From contig NZ_JAHZPU010000001.1 of NCBI RefSeq assembly GCF_019929575.1, positions 62,001 through 126,000 of the forward strand: a DNA stretch of 64,000 nt. Reading direction: 5' to 3'. Shown here piece by piece: positions 7,427 through 15,793 of this stretch. The notes beneath the pieces were generated by a model, which was given only the letters and a program-made list of their open reading frames with translations, made no database searches and had not been told where the DNA came from. Position numbers and translations under genes: made by a program. Every line of letters begins with the position of its first letter. Within the stretch, counting starts at the first letter, position 1. Source of the DNA: Streptococcus infantis. Lineage in GTDB: Bacteria > Bacillota > Bacilli > Lactobacillales > Streptococcaceae.

Positions 7427-7960
7427 TTAGGCATATAAGATCCGATACATATTTTCCATGAAGCCATCAATCTCTCCTCGAACAATTTTCAACAAACGAT
7501 CTTCTTCGGATTGCGAGATAGAGACTCCTTCTCTTTTTCCACTGTCGTTATCCTGAGAATAGTTAGAATAAATTAAATTAAGCTCTTTATCTAACACGAA
7601 AGCTACATATGTTTGTTTTTCATTAACTTGTGTAATGAAAAATAACTGAAAATCTTTTGTATCTTTCTGAGGAGGGCTGATTTTCAAATGTACTTCTCCT
7701 TCTATTTCAAGTGGATAAATGACTCCGTCTAGACGAATGGCACCATCAGATGGAATAATGTAGCCCGCTTTACGTATTTGAGATGCATACTTTTCCGAGG
7801 CCATTAAATAATGAAGAACTTCGACTTTATCCTGTTTTTCAAAAGCTGTTTTTAGAGTACTGGATTCTTGAGAATTCTTATAAGCGAGATACAAAGGAAT
7901 AACTAATAAGATAAAAGATACTATTATCAACCACTTAAACTGTTTCATTTTATCTAACAT
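7427..7960 (-). CDS. Uncharacterised protein with N-terminal membrane anchor
   Basis: This 177-residue protein has a single N-terminal hydrophobic helix (residues 8-26) followed by a charged, probably extracytoplasmic domain. GGAGG lies nine bases before ATG 7960. No cysteine follows the helix, so it is not a lipoprotein. It lies 57 bp downstream of the eight-helix protein gene on the same strand, and the two are probably co-transcribed. I recognise no family. Confidence 0.7.
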   Translation of the reverse strand: MLDKMKQFKWLIIVSFILLVIPLYLAYKNSQESSTLKTAFEKQDKVEVLHYLMASEKYASQIRKAGYIIPSDGAIRLDGVIYPLEIEGEVHLKISPPQKDTKDFQLFFITQVNEKQTYVAFVLDKELNLIYSNYSQDNDSGKREGVSISQSEEDRLLKIVRGEIDGFMENMYRILYA

Positions 7961-8017
7961 TACTCTTACCTCCTCTTTCTAAATAGTCAAAGAAGGCTTT
8001 CTGCTTTTTCTTTCTCT

Positions 8018-8971
8018 CTATCTCTTCTTTTTAATCTGATAATAAATAAAACTAATAGTGGTATCCAAAAGAATTGAATAACCAAAAGTTCTTATTGTCC
8101 ATATAAGCCAAATCGGGCTATTTTCAGCATCTATATTCAATAGTTTTAAAGACACTGCTAGAGTCAAAAATAAGACAACTTCTGTAGTCAAGCGGTGCTT
8201 TGCCTTTTTAAGGTCTATGGTTTTCAAAAAGGACTGACTCTTGGTTTCCTTAGGTACTTCTTCCCAATAGGTCTTATCCTTACTTCTTAGATAAAGTAGA
8301 TAACCAACTTCGACGATTAATCTTGAAAAAGCTGAAATAAACACTATATTGCTCACAATCCCAAATGTTTGCAAATAATAACCGGATAAACTAGCCAATC
8401 CTCCGCCTAACAAAGTAACTCCTAGAATAATCCAAAGGGATGGTTTACTGTAAACACTTGAAAAGGCTATATAGTTAGCAGTTGTTCGTTTATCTGAAAA
8501 TCCTTTTCTTAGTTGCTTTTTTAACCAACTGGCATTATAAACAATTAACCCCATGAATAAACCAATGGAACTTAACCAATAAATCAGCGAGTAGATCAGC
8601 GAATTTTTTAGAACCTCATTCGTTAAAATAGTGAGGATATAATCCATTAAAACCAATGAAAGATGAATCCCATTGATTAGTACAAAGAGCATCGCAGTAC
8701 TAAAGAGTTGATGTTTATAGATGAATGTCTTGCTGAATGACATAATCTGACAGCCCAGCATGAGCAATAGAAGGAGACATAGAAAAAGAAAAGGGACATT
8801 CGAAAAGGGATCTACTGTGAACTGCTCCTTGATAAAAAAGTATACATGAGTCAGGTCGATACTCAATACAAACAAACCAGCCCAGGCCAAACTCAACATT
8901 CTAACAGAAGCTCTCGTGGAACCCAGCGCTTGAAAATATTCCTTATTTAATGCTTCTGACTGACGGTTCAT
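8018..8971 (-). CDS. Uncharacterised polytopic membrane protein
   Basis: This 317-residue protein has about eight hydrophobic segments, in a pattern of four, a basic loop (LKKQLRKGFSDKRTT near 155), then four more, and a lysine-rich C-terminus (IKKKR). There is no ATP-binding motif and no signature I know. It lies upstream of the single-helix protein gene on the same strand, within the region of membrane-protein paralogues. It could be a transport or immunity-type protein, but the sequence does not say. Confidence 0.7.
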   Translation of the reverse strand: MNRQSEALNKEYFQALGSTRASVRMLSLAWAGLFVLSIDLTHVYFFIKEQFTVDPFSNVPFLFLCLLLLLMLGCQIMSFSKTFIYKHQLFSTAMLFVLINGIHLSLVLMDYILTILTNEVLKNSLIYSLIYWLSSIGLFMGLIVYNASWLKKQLRKGFSDKRTTANYIAFSSVYSKPSLWIILGVTLLGGGLASLSGYYLQTFGIVSNIVFISAFSRLIVEVGYLLYLRSKDKTYWEEVPKETKSQSFLKTIDLKKAKHRLTTEVVLFLTLAVSLKLLNIDAENSPIWLIWTIRTFGYSILLDTTISFIYYQIKKKR

Positions 8972-9075
8972 ATCCCACTACTCCTCTTCTAGTTGACTGC
9001 TTTTGATCAACTTCTTATAATAGCGTTTGCTGTACCATTCGCGGTCGCTAATCCCCAGATATTCTTTGTATTCCA

Positions 9076-9183
9076 GACGGCGTCTAAGAAAAAACATATT
9101 GACCTCTTTCTATTTCCTTTGTTATATTTACTTCTTAACTCGACTATTTCTGTACCGTTCAACTGCCTTCAGCCATCGAATCA
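9076..9183. repeat. 108-bp direct repeat, right copy
   Basis: This is the right copy of the repeat at 7241-7348. It places a fragment of a B-type gene start (complement of ACGGCGTCTAAGAAAAAAC) immediately next to the 3' end of the C-type gene. Confidence 0.85.
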
Positions 9184-9780
9184 TATTATTTTGCCACAGC
9201 AATAGAACTGCGACAGCTGGCAAAATCCCCATCAGGCTTAAAGGAAACACCTCACTGCCGATTGGTGTTCCCATCATCTTCAAAACGAGCATGGAGAGGA
9301 CAGAAATCGGACCCACCAAGCCCATGATAGCCATAAAGACTGTGAAAATCCAAGCAATTAGCTTCTTGCCAAGGGTAACCTTCTTATCTGAAAAATTTTT
9401 CCAAAAGAGATTGTATTGACGGCTCTTCTGAAGTTTTCCTTGCTGGTAGGTTGCGCTAAGGCAACATTTTTGTAGAGTGCTCGCTCCACGATCACCAATA
9501 GCAAAATGGCTTCCAGTAACCAAATTAGCAGAAAATAAATCAGAGTTCCATAGCTATAGACACCCGTAAAAAAGCGTGTTGCCGGAAAAAGCTGCATGAT
9601 GCTACTGAATGCTAAAAGGCCACAAATCAACCAGACAATGTGTTTTCGATTTCCACGAGATGCCTCAGTATCTAAAAATTTACTTTTAGGAGCTGCTAGA
9701 GGATTTCGTGGCTCATCGACATGGACATAAATAGCCTGACCATCACTTTCCCCTATATAAATCACTTTCCTAAAAAACAT
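9128..9780 (-). pseudogene. Frameshifted member (C) of the membrane-protein family
   Basis: The 5' frame (9358-9780, from MFFRKVIYIGESDGQAIYV) and the 3' frame (9128-9523, to VERYRNSRVKK) join if one A is added to the A5T5 run near 9391-9400 (coding strand GGAAAAATTTTTCAG). The restored product would have about 217 residues, four membrane segments and the same LERALYKNV..AQPT signature region as the intact paralogue. A break in a homopolymer could be fixed decay, reversible phase variation or a sequencing error. Confidence 0.75.
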
Positions 9781-9913
9781 ACTTATCTTTCTCCTCTAAC
9801 CAACTGTTTTTCTTAAAACTTCCCTGAAAAAGAGATTTTTTCTTCATTTACTCCTCAAATTTTATGACACAATTGATAGATTTTTTCCCAAAGAGAGATA
9901 AAAAATGAAAGAA

Positions 9914-10474
9914 TTATAAACCTTGAGCAATATTTCCTAGTTGGTTCACTCGATCATGAATGGTTTCCACGTTTAGGTTTCCATGTTGATATTCACAAAA
10001 AAATCCATTTTCGTAGAAAACTTGCTCTGAAAGCTGACCTTTTGGTGTATTTGGGTATTCAATCATAACAACATTAAAGACACCACCTGTTCCTGTCCCC
10101 TCAATTGTATTGCCTCTAAAATGATAAGTGAAAGCCCGAAATTGTTTCCCCTTGTAGTTACCAGAGATGACATAGGCAACTTTTCTCTCATGTCCACACC
10201 CAAAAGGATAATAGCTAAAATTGGCATATTTTTCTACATAGGGACTTTGGGTAGGAGTTATAGTGAGCGTACTAGATATCGTTCTGCTTGAGTAATCCCT
10301 ATAGTTGTCTCTACCTTGAGCTTGGTCAAATTGATATCCGTGCGCAGTTGCAAAGGCTAGATATTCATTGTTATTTTTATTGGCGTGGCTAATAGCCCAA
10401 TAAACAATCCCTGCTACAAAAACAAAGATTAGTAACATAAAGATGATAAAGAAAACAACAAAAGTCATACTCAT
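9914..10474 (-). CDS. Uncharacterised membrane-anchored protein
   Basis: This 186-residue protein begins with one hydrophobic helix (residues 3-30), followed by a Tyr/Asn-rich domain (EYLAFATAHGYQFDQAQGRDNY) and later FSYYPFGCGHERK. The start at 10474 was chosen because AAAAAGGAG precedes it; an upstream in-frame start at 10513 lacks one. The soluble part resembles proteins whose mature domain assesses or binds cell-surface ligands only in being strand-rich; no function is assigned. The lipoprotein gene lies 68 bp upstream on the same strand. Confidence 0.7.
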   Translation of the reverse strand: MSMTFVVFFIIFMLLIFVFVAGIVYWAISHANKNNNEYLAFATAHGYQFDQAQGRDNYRDYSSRTISSTLTITPTQSPYVEKYANFSYYPFGCGHERKVAYVISGNYKGKQFRAFTYHFRGNTIEGTGTGGVFNVVMIEYPNTPKGQLSEQVFYENGFFCEYQHGNLNVETIHDRVNQLGNIAQGL

Positions 10475-10542
10475 TTTATACTCCTTTTTAAATTGGTTAG
10501 AAAGCAAGGACATTTCATCACCCTTACTTCTGATTGATGTTC

Positions 10543-11106
10543 TTAGTTGCGGTAAAACTGGTTATCTTTGTCGCTTACAGATTGACCGATAGACAAGACA
10601 TCTTGACTGCCATCTGTACCTGTCACTTCATTTTGGACTCCAGCTGGGGTAAAGATCAGTCGTGCCCCTTGTCCACCACCGACAAGATGAATACCTGTTG
10701 AGTAGTAGCCATCTTTTTCCTCTACTTGCCCCATCTCGTATTTAAAGGTTCCATTTGCACTTTGGATTGTTACAATCCCATCTGCTGTGACTGTTGCAGT
10801 TGTTCCCGCGTAGTTTTCCCAAGTTCCTACAAATTTAGCGTAAGCCTCTTGTGATTTTTGCTTATCTTCCGTTTGTTCTGCTTGAGTGGTTGTAGCTTCT
10901 ATCGTACTATTTGTTTCTGACTTCTGCCCCTCTTTTTGGCCTGCTTCAGTTTTACTTGCGGACTCTGTAGTCACCTTGCTTGTTGTTTCCTTTTGGTTTG
11001 AAGCTGAAGTGTTCTTGTCAGTCTTTCCACCACAGGCAGCCAAGGTCAAGGCAGCCAACAAGGTCAGGACTGATAGGCTCGTATAGCGCAATGTTTTGTT
11101 TTTCAT
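10543..11106 (-). CDS. Lipoprotein with Thr/Ser/Glu-rich linker (DUF6287-like)
   Basis: This 187-residue lipoprotein has a signal peptide ending in the lipobox LAAC (Cys near residue 25). A low-complexity stretch rich in Thr, Ser, Lys and Glu follows (about 28-90), then a compact domain starting FVGTWENYAGTTATVTADG and containing YYSTGIHLVGGGQGARL. The domain resembles streptococcal DUF6287 lipoproteins, an attribution from memory. The linker would hold the domain away from the membrane. The coding region is followed by 68 bp without a clear hairpin before the next gene. Confidence 0.75.
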   Translation of the reverse strand: MKNKTLRYTSLSVLTLLAALTLAACGGKTDKNTSASNQKETTSKVTTESASKTEAGQKEGQKSETNSTIEATTTQAEQTEDKQKSQEAYAKFVGTWENYAGTTATVTADGIVTIQSANGTFKYEMGQVEEKDGYYSTGIHLVGGGQGARLIFTPAGVQNEVTGTDGSQDVLSIGQSVSDKDNQFYRN

Positions 11107-11232
11107 AAAAATCTCCTTTGAAATAGATACAGATAAAAGTAGCTCGTCAGATTTTGCATAGATTTTTGACGGCTGTTTCGTAGTCTTCAGTGTATCATTT
11201 ATTTAGCATTAATTCAATAGCTATCTGATATC

Positions 11233-11268
11233 AAAAAAGGCTAATCCAATCAGGAATTAGCCCTTTTA
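11233..11268. terminator. Terminator of queA
   Basis: GGCTAAT and ATTAGCC form a hairpin flanked by A-runs and T-runs on either side, 25 bp after the queA stop. It can act in both directions. Confidence 0.75.
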
Positions 11269-11293
11269 TTTCTAGTTTTGATTTGCTCGTTTT

Positions 11294-12331
11294 TTAGTAG
11301 ATAAACATGGCATCGCCAAAACTAAAGAAACGGTATTTTTTGTCGATAGCATGCTGGTAGGCTTCGAGGACCAATTCACGGCCTGCAAAGGCAGAAACAA
11401 GCATGACCAAGGTAGACTTAGGTAAGTGGAAATTAGTAGAAAAAGCATCCACCACTTTCCAGTCATAGCCCGGTTTGATAAAGATATTGGTCCAGCCAGA
11501 ATCGGCCTGGATTTGCCCATCAAACTTACTTCCGATAGTCTCTAGCGTACGGATAGAGGTTGTTCCTACAGCAATGACACGGCCACCATTTTCCTTGACC
11601 TGACGCAAGGTTGAAGCGGCTTCCTCAGATAATTGGTAAAACTCTGAGTGCATTTCGTGTTCATCTAGATTGTCGACTGAAACTGGTCTAAAGGTTCCAA
11701 GACCAACGTGCAAGGTCAAGTAGACTAGGTTAACTCCTTTCTGCTGGATCTCTTCTAGTAGTTCTTTTGTAAAATGAAGGCCTGCAGTCGGAGCAGCGGC
11801 TGAGCCACTCTCCTTGGCATAGACGGTCTGGTAACGTTCACGATCATCCAATTTTTCGTGGATATATGGAGGCAAAGGCATTTCTCCCAGACTTTCAAGC
11901 ACTTCTAGAAAAATTCCTTCATACTCAAAACGGACAATACGGCCACCATGGGTTAATTCCTCGGTCACAACTGCGCTAAGTCGACCATCACCAAAAATAA
12001 CACGGGTGCCGACCTTGAGACGTTTGGCAGGTTTTGCCAAGACTTCCCATTCGTCTCCTGCTGTATTTTTCAAAAGCAAGAGTTCAACATGGCCCCCTGT
12101 TTCTTCTTTTTGACCATGAAGTCGCGCTGGTAGTACGCGGGTGTCATTCATAACCAGGGCATCACCTGGCTCTAGCATTTCGATAATGGAGTGAAAGTGG
12201 CGATCTTGAAATTCTCCAGTCTGGCGATTGACCATCAAGAGTTTAGAGGCATCGCGCTTTTCAAGAGGTGTTTGTGCAATCAACTCCTCAGGCAAGTGAA
12301 AATCAAAATCATTTGTATTTAATGTCGTCAT
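11294..12331 (-). CDS. queA: S-adenosylmethionine:tRNA ribosyltransferase-isomerase
   Basis: QueA transfers and rearranges the ribosyl part of S-adenosylmethionine onto 7-aminomethyl-7-deazaguanine in tRNA, forming epoxyqueuosine at the wobble position. The 345-residue product has family segments [20 protein letters not shown] near the start, [13 protein letters not shown] (near 175) and [10 protein letters not shown] (near 210). Its partner enzyme gene tgt is also in this window (44,009), although far away. It ends at its own terminator and lies 28 bp downstream of the LysR-type gene. Confidence 0.95.
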   Translation of the reverse strand: MTTLNTNDFDFHLPEELIAQTPLEKRDASKLLMVNRQTGEFQDRHFHSIIEMLEPGDALVMNDTRVLPARLHGQKEETGGHVELLLLKNTAGDEWEVLAKPAKRLKVGTRVIFGDGRLSAVVTEELTHGGRIVRFEYEGIFLEVLESLGEMPLPPYIHEKLDDRERYQTVYAKESGSAAAPTAGLHFTKELLEEIQQKGVNLVYLTLHVGLGTFRPVSVDNLDEHEMHSEFYQLSEEAASTLRQVKENGGRVIAVGTTSIRTLETIGSKFDGQIQADSGWTNIFIKPGYDWKVVDAFSTNFHLPKSTLVMLVSAFAGRELVLEAYQHAIDKKYRFFSFGDAMFIY

Positions 12332-12359
12332 TCTTCTTTTCTCTTCTCATTTATTCAAA

Positions 12360-13268
12360 TTACTTATCAAAGCGAACTTCTTCAAGTAGGTACTCGATGA
12401 AGCGTTCACCCATCTTAGACAAGCTAGTTTTCTCATGCTGGATATAAACCAGTTCAATGGGATCATCAATATCAAGCGGAATCGAAACGATATTGTCTCC
12501 ATTAAGATTACTATTGAGGATACCCGTCGCGATGGTATAGCCGTCCAAACCAATCAAGAGATTGAACAAGGTCGCACGGTCACTAACAACGATGGATTTC
12601 TTGTGGTGTTCCTGAGACAAAATCTCCTCTGAGAAATAGAAGGAATTATGGGTACCTTGGTCATAGCTCAAATATGGGAAGTCTTCTAGGTCTGCCAACT
12701 GCACCTTGTCTCTTTTAGCAAGAGGGTTGGTCTTGCTGACAAAGATATGGGGTTGGGCTGTAAATAGATGGTGGGCAACGAGATGGTTGTCGTCCAACAT
12801 CTTCGAAAGAACGTCCCGGTTATAGCTATTTAAAAAGAGGACTCCGACTTCACTTCGGAAGTTCTTGACGTCGTCAATGATTTCCCAGGTTCTGGTTTCA
12901 CGCAAAAAAAGCTCATACTTTTCCATATCGCTTTTCTTGAGCAAGGAAACAAAGGCGTTGACCACGAAGGCATAGTGCTGCGAAGACACACTAAAAAGCT
13001 CGCGATGAGCGATTGGGTTCTTATAGCGTTCTTCTAAAAGTTGCGTTTGTTCGACAACCTGACGGGCATAGGACAAAAATTCCATCCCATCACGTGTGAG
13101 GGTGATTCCTTTAGGATTTCGGATAAAAATCTCAATTCCCATCTCATTTTCTAAATCACGAACGGCATTTGATAGAGAAGGCTGAGTAATGAAAAGTTGC
13201 TTGGCAGCCTCATTCATGGAACCAGTCTCTACGATTTTGATAATATAGTGTAATTGTTGAATTCTCAT
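12360..13268 (-). CDS. cpsY: LysR-type transcriptional regulator, CpsY/MtaR-like
   Basis: This 302-residue regulator has an N-terminal winged helix (MRIQQLHYIIKIVETGSMNEAAKQLF, residues 1-60) and a periplasmic-binding-protein-like effector domain. The sequence closely matches the streptococcal CpsY/MtaR group as I remember it; these regulate methionine uptake and cell-surface functions in other streptococci. The start at 13268 gives the usual MRIQQLHY; the upstream ATG at 13295 adds nine atypical residues. Which genes it controls here is not evident, since its neighbours are queA and a small membrane gene. Confidence 0.85.
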   Translation of the reverse strand: MRIQQLHYIIKIVETGSMNEAAKQLFITQPSLSNAVRDLENEMGIEIFIRNPKGITLTRDGMEFLSYARQVVEQTQLLEERYKNPIAHRELFSVSSQHYAFVVNAFVSLLKKSDMEKYELFLRETRTWEIIDDVKNFRSEVGVLFLNSYNRDVLSKMLDDNHLVAHHLFTAQPHIFVSKTNPLAKRDKVQLADLEDFPYLSYDQGTHNSFYFSEEILSQEHHKKSIVVSDRATLFNLLIGLDGYTIATGILNSNLNGDNIVSIPLDIDDPIELVYIQHEKTSLSKMGERFIEYLLEEVRFDK

Positions 13269-13344
13269 ATTTTTATTGTACCATACTTGACGCAATATAA
13301 AAAGAACCAGTCACTGCAAGTCCCATTATCCTTTGTGAATCTTA

Positions 13345-13376
13345 AAAGAGGTCGGAACAGTTCCAACCTCTTTTTA
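13345..13376. terminator. Terminator between cpsY-like gene and the GlsB-type gene
   Basis: A 29-bp hairpin beginning AAAGAGGTCGGAAC (with mirrored GTTCCAACCTCTTT) is followed by T-runs in both directions. It ends the pepS transcript. Confidence 0.8.
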
Positions 13377-13409
13377 TCTTTATAGTTAAATAAGCTTTCA
13401 AATCGAAAC

Positions 13410-13640
13410 TTAGCTTCCTCTTTCCCAGAAGATGGCTAACAAAATCATGGCTCCTAAAACTGATGGGATAATGGCTGTACCGTTTAGGCTTGGCCCCCAA
13501 GCACCAAAGAGTAATTGTCCTAAAAAGGCACCAATCCAGCCGAGAAACATTTTCCCGAAGCATCCCATCCGTTCTCCACGATTGGTGATAGCTCCTGCTA
13601 ATAGTCCGATCAAAAGACCGACAAACATACTTCCAATCAT
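13410..13640 (-). CDS. GlsB/YeaQ/YmgE family small membrane protein
   Basis: This 76-residue protein has three hydrophobic segments with glycine-rich helices (MFVGLLIGLLAGAI, GWIGAFLGQLLFG, VLGAMILLAIFW) typical of the transglycosylase-associated/GlsB family, small stress-linked membrane proteins of unknown biochemistry. It follows pepS by 9 bp on the same strand and precedes a terminator, so it is the last gene of that operon. Confidence 0.85.
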   Translation of the reverse strand: MIGSMFVGLLIGLLAGAITNRGERMGCFGKMFLGWIGAFLGQLLFGAWGPSLNGTAIIPSVLGAMILLAIFWERGS

Positions 13641-13649
13641 AGTTTCTCC

Positions 13650-14891
13650 TTAAATTGCCCAATCTCCATTGCGGAAGAGTGGTACGCGTGTTCCATCCTC
13701 ACGGATACCATCGATATCCATTTGGTTAGAACCAATCATAAAGTCAACGTGAACATCTGAACGGTTAAGTCCTGCAGCTTCAAGTTCTTCTTCGCTCATC
13801 TCTGCTCCACCAACAACACTGGTTGCATAGGCTGCACCGATAGCCAAGTGGTTAGAAGCATTTTCATCAAAAAGAGTATTAAAGAAAGTAATACCTGACT
13901 GTGAAATTGGGCTTGGATCTGGTACCAAGGCACATTCACCCAAGGCACGCGCACCAGCATTCTTAAAGACAAGGTCCTTCATAACTTGATCACCCTTTTC
14001 AGCTGTGATATCAACGATTTGACCATTTTCAAAGGTTACCTTGATGCCTTCGATGATATTTCCATTGTAGCTAAGAGGTTTTGTAGATGTTACATAACCA
14101 TCTGCACGACGGAAGTCAGGAGCTGTAAACACTTCTTCTGTTGGCATATTTGGTAAGAAACCTTCACCTTGGGCATTGATAGCTCCAGCTGATTCCCAAA
14201 CGTGGTTCTTAGGCAAGCCAAGTGTCAAATCAGTTCCAGGCGCTGTGTAGTGAAGGGCTGAGAATTGTTCATTGTTCAGCATTTCCGCCTTGCTCTTGAG
14301 AATAGCTGCATGTTCTTCCCAAGCCTTAACTGGATCTTCTTCGTAGACACGGCAAGTCTTGAAGATTTGATCCCAAAGGAGGTCTACTGCTTCTTCGTCA
14401 CTCGCAGCATTTGGAAAGACTTTCTTAGCCCACTCTAGTCCAGCTGCAGCAGCTACAGTCCAGCTAACCTTGTTGGATTGCGTTGCGATACGCATTGGTT
14501 TCATGGCAATTCCCATAGCTTTGGCAGAAGCTGAAAGTTTTTCTGCATCAACTCCGTTCAAGGCACCTGGGTCAGAAGAACGAACACCGAGACGACTTGC
14601 TTTGTTTTCAAGAAGGTAATTCATCTCAGCAATTTTGTATTCTGGTACATTGTCCAAACGCTCCATTGGCGCGTGAAGGAATTTCTCACGGTTTACAAAG
14701 TCATCTGCCCATTGAACGATAACTTCGTGTGCACCAAGTGCATAAGCCTCTTTAACAATTAAATGCGCCAACTCGCGTTGTTCCACATCGATAGAGAGAG
14801 CCAGAGTGTGACCAGGTTGCACGTTCACTCCGTTAGCAACCAACAACTTAGCATATTTTTCTAGATTTTCTTTAAAATTTGGTAAAACCAT
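13650..14891 (-). CDS. pepS: Aminopeptidase PepS (M29 family)
   Basis: PepS removes N-terminal residues from peptides in the cytoplasm using two metal ions. The 413-residue product has the M29 segments: the N-terminal domain (GVNVQPGHTLAL) and metal-site region EVFTAPDFRRADGYV (about 250), then ARALGECALVP (about 318) and HLAIGAAYATSVVGG (about 350), ending in the DFMIGS segment. It is followed by a small GlsB-type gene. A 50-codon gene begins 174 bp upstream. Confidence 0.93.
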   Translation of the reverse strand: MVLPNFKENLEKYAKLLVANGVNVQPGHTLALSIDVEQRELAHLIVKEAYALGAHEVIVQWADDFVNREKFLHAPMERLDNVPEYKIAEMNYLLENKASRLGVRSSDPGALNGVDAEKLSASAKAMGIAMKPMRIATQSNKVSWTVAAAAGLEWAKKVFPNAASDEEAVDLLWDQIFKTCRVYEEDPVKAWEEHAAILKSKAEMLNNEQFSALHYTAPGTDLTLGLPKNHVWESAGAINAQGEGFLPNMPTEEVFTAPDFRRADGYVTSTKPLSYNGNIIEGIKVTFENGQIVDITAEKGDQVMKDLVFKNAGARALGECALVPDPSPISQSGITFFNTLFDENASNHLAIGAAYATSVVGGAEMSEEELEAAGLNRSDVHVDFMIGSNQMDIDGIREDGTRVPLFRNGDWAI

Positions 14892-14912
14892 TTTGTTTTC
14901 TCTTTTCTATTT

Positions 14913-15065
14913 TTATTTTTCTTTTAAAGCAGAAAATAATCCTGCCAAAGCAATAGCACTAGACAAAAGTGCTGTCGATAGAAGAATTGTCTGATCAGCA
15001 AGGTCCAATTGATACTCAAACACCTTCTCAGCTGGCTTGTCTTCCGCAAAAATTCTTAGTTTCAT
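14913..15065 (-). CDS. Small uncharacterised protein (50 aa) with C-terminal hydrophobic segment
   Basis: The ORF starts at ATG 15065 behind GAAAGGAC and encodes MKLRIFAEDKPAEKV... with a hydrophobic stretch ILLSTALLSSAIALAGLF before a short charged tail (SALKEK). The layout resembles small tail-anchored proteins. It lies 13 bp after the upstream 225-residue gene and 21 bp before pepS, so it probably belongs to the same transcript. It has no family that I know. Confidence 0.6.
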   Translation of the reverse strand: MKLRIFAEDKPAEKVFEYQLDLADQTILLSTALLSSAIALAGLFSALKEK

Positions 15066-15078
15066 CAAATGTCCTTTC

Positions 15079-15753
15079 TTATTCCCCATGCTCTCCTAGA
15101 TAGAGACGTCGAGCCTCTGGGCTATTCGTGAGGATATCTACATAGGTTTCATAGTTATCAAGCAGGGGCTTTCCTAAAGAGATATCTTGTTCTGGATTTA
15201 TATTTTTCCCATAAAGATAGCAAAGGTAGAGACGCTCATTGAGTGTTGGAAATACTTCAATGGACATGTGTTCAGCCTGACCTACTCGTTCCCAATCCTG
15301 TTCTTTGATATCTGGTATGATATAAGCTTGGAAAAGGCCCATAAGTGGATTATCCTCCGGTTGACCACTGTCCTTATCCGCTAGAACTAAAGAACAGCGT
15401 CGACCAAAACCAGCTACTTGGCGCTCCCTCCCCTTTACCGAAACAGTAATAGGATGACCTCCAATATGACTATAGATCCATTCTTTGGGTAATCCATAAT
15501 CTAATAAGGGCTCAAGATCTTTAACAATCGTTACAGGACTATAGCGTAGAAACTGGCGAGTAACAGCCTTACAAAAGAGGATATCCTCCTCTTTCAAGGT
15601 CACACCCTTCCAGTTATTTTCCTCGTTAAAATGGTTAAAAAATACTAGATAGGGTTCTCTCACCATTTGCGCTAAGACATAAACACCATTTCGTAAGCAT
15701 ATGGAAATAACTTTCCCTGATTTCCAGGGTGTTGCTCTTTTTTTCTTTAGCAT
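15079..15753 (-). CDS. Uncharacterised protein, possibly Imm26-like
   Basis: This 224-residue soluble protein starts MLKKKRATPWKSGKVISICL and continues NGVYVLAQMVREPYLVFF. The SG.V..I.L.NG.Y...Q pattern resembles immunity protein 26-type folds, but the match is loose. ATG 15753 is preferred over the adjacent TTG because GAGGTTGG is better spaced. No toxin gene is adjacent: the neighbours are polC and the 50-codon gene. Confidence 0.55.
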   Translation of the reverse strand: MLKKKRATPWKSGKVISICLRNGVYVLAQMVREPYLVFFNHFNEENNWKGVTLKEEDILFCKAVTRQFLRYSPVTIVKDLEPLLDYGLPKEWIYSHIGGHPITVSVKGRERQVAGFGRRCSLVLADKDSGQPEDNPLMGLFQAYIIPDIKEQDWERVGQAEHMSIEVFPTLNERLYLCYLYGKNINPEQDISLGKPLLDNYETYVDILTNSPEARRLYLGEHGE

Positions 15754-15793
15754 CAATAACCAACCTCAAACCTACACAAGACATTTCATACTA

